From Emiliania huxleyi CCMP1516 (Eukaryota > Haptophyta > Isochrysidales > Noelaerhabdaceae): a DNA stretch of 64,000 bases. The position numbers and the translations under genes were made by a program. The DNA lies in NCBI RefSeq assembly GCF_000372725.1, contig NW_005200599.1:35754-99753 (forward strand), in the 5' to 3' direction. Of this stretch, positions 62,209 through 64,000 are shown one piece after another. The notes below the pieces were generated by a model. The model saw only the letters and a program-made list of their open reading frames with translations, did not search any database and had not been told where the DNA came from. Each line of letters begins with the position of its first letter. Within the stretch, counting starts at the first letter, position 1.

Positions 62209-64000
62209 ATGGTGCGGCCTTCGGGCACGGTGCTGACCTACCTCCCCGAGCCGCCTGGCTGGCGAGCCCATCCGCCCGGGCGACTCCCCGCGGACCCGCC
62301 CGACCCCTGCTGGTCCCTCGATCCCGCGCCGCCGGCGGAGGGCTCGCGGCCCCTCGCGATCGTGGAGGTTGTCGACTACGACCTCTCTGCGCTCGGCACT
62401 TCGCGCATAGTTAAGCTCGACCCGGTCGGCGTGCTCGCCGAGCGGCTGGGCGACGTGGCAGTGCAGTGCGTGCGGCGCGCGCTGCGCGACTCCTGGACCT
62501 ACCCCACCCTCGCCACGGCGGGCGACGCGCTTCTCAACGCAATCTTTGGCGAGCGCGGCCCGAGCGGCTGGCTGTTTGAGGTGGTTGTGTCGCCTCACGT
62601 GTACGCCTCGCGCACGCTGTGGAATACGCAGCTTCTCGGCCGGAGGAAGCAGCTCAAGACGTACCGCGGCCGGGACTTTGAGCTCGACACCTCGCCCGAC
62701 CTCGCCTGCTGCAACATGGACGTGCTGCACCCCGTCTCGCGCCCGCCGTCCGACGCCCGCAGGCACTGGACGTTGCGGATCTGCCAGATCACGCCCCTCG
62801 TCCGGCGGGGACTGAGCGACCGGGAAGCCGAGGCCGCGCTGCAGCAGCTGCTCGACAAGGCCCGCCGCCGCCCCAAACCCCACCCCCGCCTCTCTCCGGA
62901 TGCCGAGCATGATGTGCCGCCCGCTCAGGAGGTCCCTCGCAAGTCCGGGGCCGTCGCAAAGGGGCGGGGTCGCGGCGAAAGGACGGCGTCGCCGCCCGAG
63001 AGGCTCAGCGGCGATACTCGGCCCAAGCCCGCCAAACCACGCCAGAAGCTGTCTAGCAAGGCCAAGCTGCAGATTGGCCACGTTGTGTTTCTGCACCCGG
63101 ACCGGCTGCCCCTGGGTGCGAGCCCGCACCAGCCACACCTCATCCTGGCCGAGGCATGGCCCATCCGGGGGGAGCGCGGCGGCAGCACACGACGCCACTT
63201 CCGCCTCCAGCCCCAGCCGTCGGGCGAGCCCTTCCTCCTCGAGGAGCGGACGGTGACCGCGCTGCACAACGGCTTCCGCGGCGCGTGGCTGGCGATGGAG
63301 GCGGTGGGGGACGCGGCGCAGCGGGAGACCCTGCTCCGCGCCCTCGCGTGGTACTGCGAAGAGTACGCACGGCCGCCCTTGGCCTGCATCCGCCTGCTGC
63401 TCCACTCTGGCACGGTCAGCAGGGAGCAGGCGCTCGAGCTCGCGGCCGAGATGCGGGCGCTGACGGGCGGGGGAGGCGAGGCCTACGCGAGCGACGGAGA
63501 GGAGCCGGCAGGCGCGCGCCCGTCTCCCCGCCGCGGGTGCGAGGAGGCGCCTCGCCCCTGCTGACGACCGCGCCTCCCCCCCCTACAGGAGCCGCGGCCG
63601 CGCCGCCTCCGGCACGCAACACGCTCGGGATGGTACCCTTTGCGGCGGGCGATGTGGTGTGCCTGCGCTCGGAGCCGGCGCCGCGGGCCATGCTCGTCCT
63701 CGGCCACACCGCGGGAGGCGGCGATCCGGGCAGGTTGCGGCTCAAGGCGCTGCCTACCGCCTCGGGGGGGTCGTCTAGCGCCGGCTCGTTGCCTCGCCTC
63801 CCCGAGCCGGAGGAGCTGACGGCGGACGAGGCTGCGCCCGTCGAGGCCGTGGTGCCGTTTGCGCAGCTGCTCGGCATGGAGTGGAGCCGACCACGGGCGG
63901 TGCCGGGCGACGACGGAGGGGAGGGGGGGGGCGCGCCTCCCGGCCCGGGGGGTGTGGGGCGGCGAAACCGCGTCGCCGGTATGCGGGAGGCCAAGGCCGC
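62209..64000 (+). CDS. Hypothetical protein, 5' part, runs off the window
   Basis: From ATG 62209 a frame of about 440 codons encodes a domain rich in Leu/Val/Arg (RPLAIVEVVDYDLSALGTSR; GDALLNAIFGERGPSGWLFE; HVYASRTLWNTQLLGRRKQL), a charged linker, a second ordered part (LQIGHVVFLHPDRLPLGASP; FLLEERTVTALHNGFRGAWL) and a helical stretch (LLRALAWYCEEYARPPLACI). A GT-AG intron near 63537-63589 would join it to MVPFAAGDVVCLRSEPAPRA and on past 64000. The exact splice phase was not resolved. The paired 'GHVVFL...' and 'GDVVCLRSE...' parts hint at SH3-like folds. No family recognised. Confidence 0.5.

Overview
The window looks like GC-rich nuclear DNA of a unicellular alga. The genes are eukaryotic (SEC24, an APC8/CDC23 subunit, a GT77-like glycosyltransferase, an ABC1/ADCK-type kinase) and contain short spliceosomal introns. 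Many of these introns have GC-AG borders and one appears to be GA-AG. Expanded families typical of marine algae (F-box/RCC1 proteins, 2OG-Fe(II) hydroxylases, carotenoid oxygenase, PLAC8) and heavy minisatellite content point to a haptophyte of the Emiliania/Chrysochromulina type. That assignment is inferred; a pelagophyte or dinoflagellate is not excluded. No operons, rRNA, tRNA or CRISPR were seen.

Layout. 1-5 kb: edge fragment, a coiled-coil remnant, an ankyrin-RING gene (-), then dispersed and tandem repeats. 5-13 kb: multipass membrane protein (+), repeats, an Ala/Gly-rich protein (+), a PLAC8 protein (+) and an RCC1 scrap (-). 13.1-16.2 kb: an eight-exon carotenoid cleavage oxygenase (-) with all four iron-binding histidines. 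17-26 kb: glycosyltransferase-like secreted protein (+), two small unknown genes, a prolyl-4-hydroxylase-like enzyme (+) and an ABC1 kinase (+). 27.8-31.6 kb: small membrane protein (-), F-box/RCC1 gene (-), and divergently a modular protein with array-filled introns (+). 33.7-40.1 kb: a roughly 1,790-residue receptor-like protein with CUB, beta-helix and GCC2/GCC3-type Cys-rich ectodomain, about ten membrane helices and a cytoplasmic TIR domain (+). 40.9-49.3 kb: MFS symporter (+), a 2OG oxygenase gene split by a retroelement (+) and APC8/CDC23 (+). 51.2-60.1 kb: GT77-like transferase (-), a short unknown gene (+) and SEC24 (-). 60.4-64 kb: an unknown gene (-), a G-rich minisatellite, and an unknown gene running off the right edge (+).

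The strongest signal is intron gain. In at least four unrelated genes, introns begin with a copy (7 to 26 nt) of the start of the exon that follows them, as expected if a sequence inserted with target-site duplication and was spliced out at once. Several of these introns are filled with short tandem repeats built on the word CCGAGAT. The same word recurs in arrays across the window. The receptor gene separately shows a tandem array of five near-identical phase-0 exon-intron units, each adding one coil to a beta-helix. The 2OG oxygenase exon at 44.2 kb carries a 5'-truncated retroelement-like insertion with an 8-bp target duplication. Four places look like single-base frameshifts or phase problems; these could be decay or consensus error.
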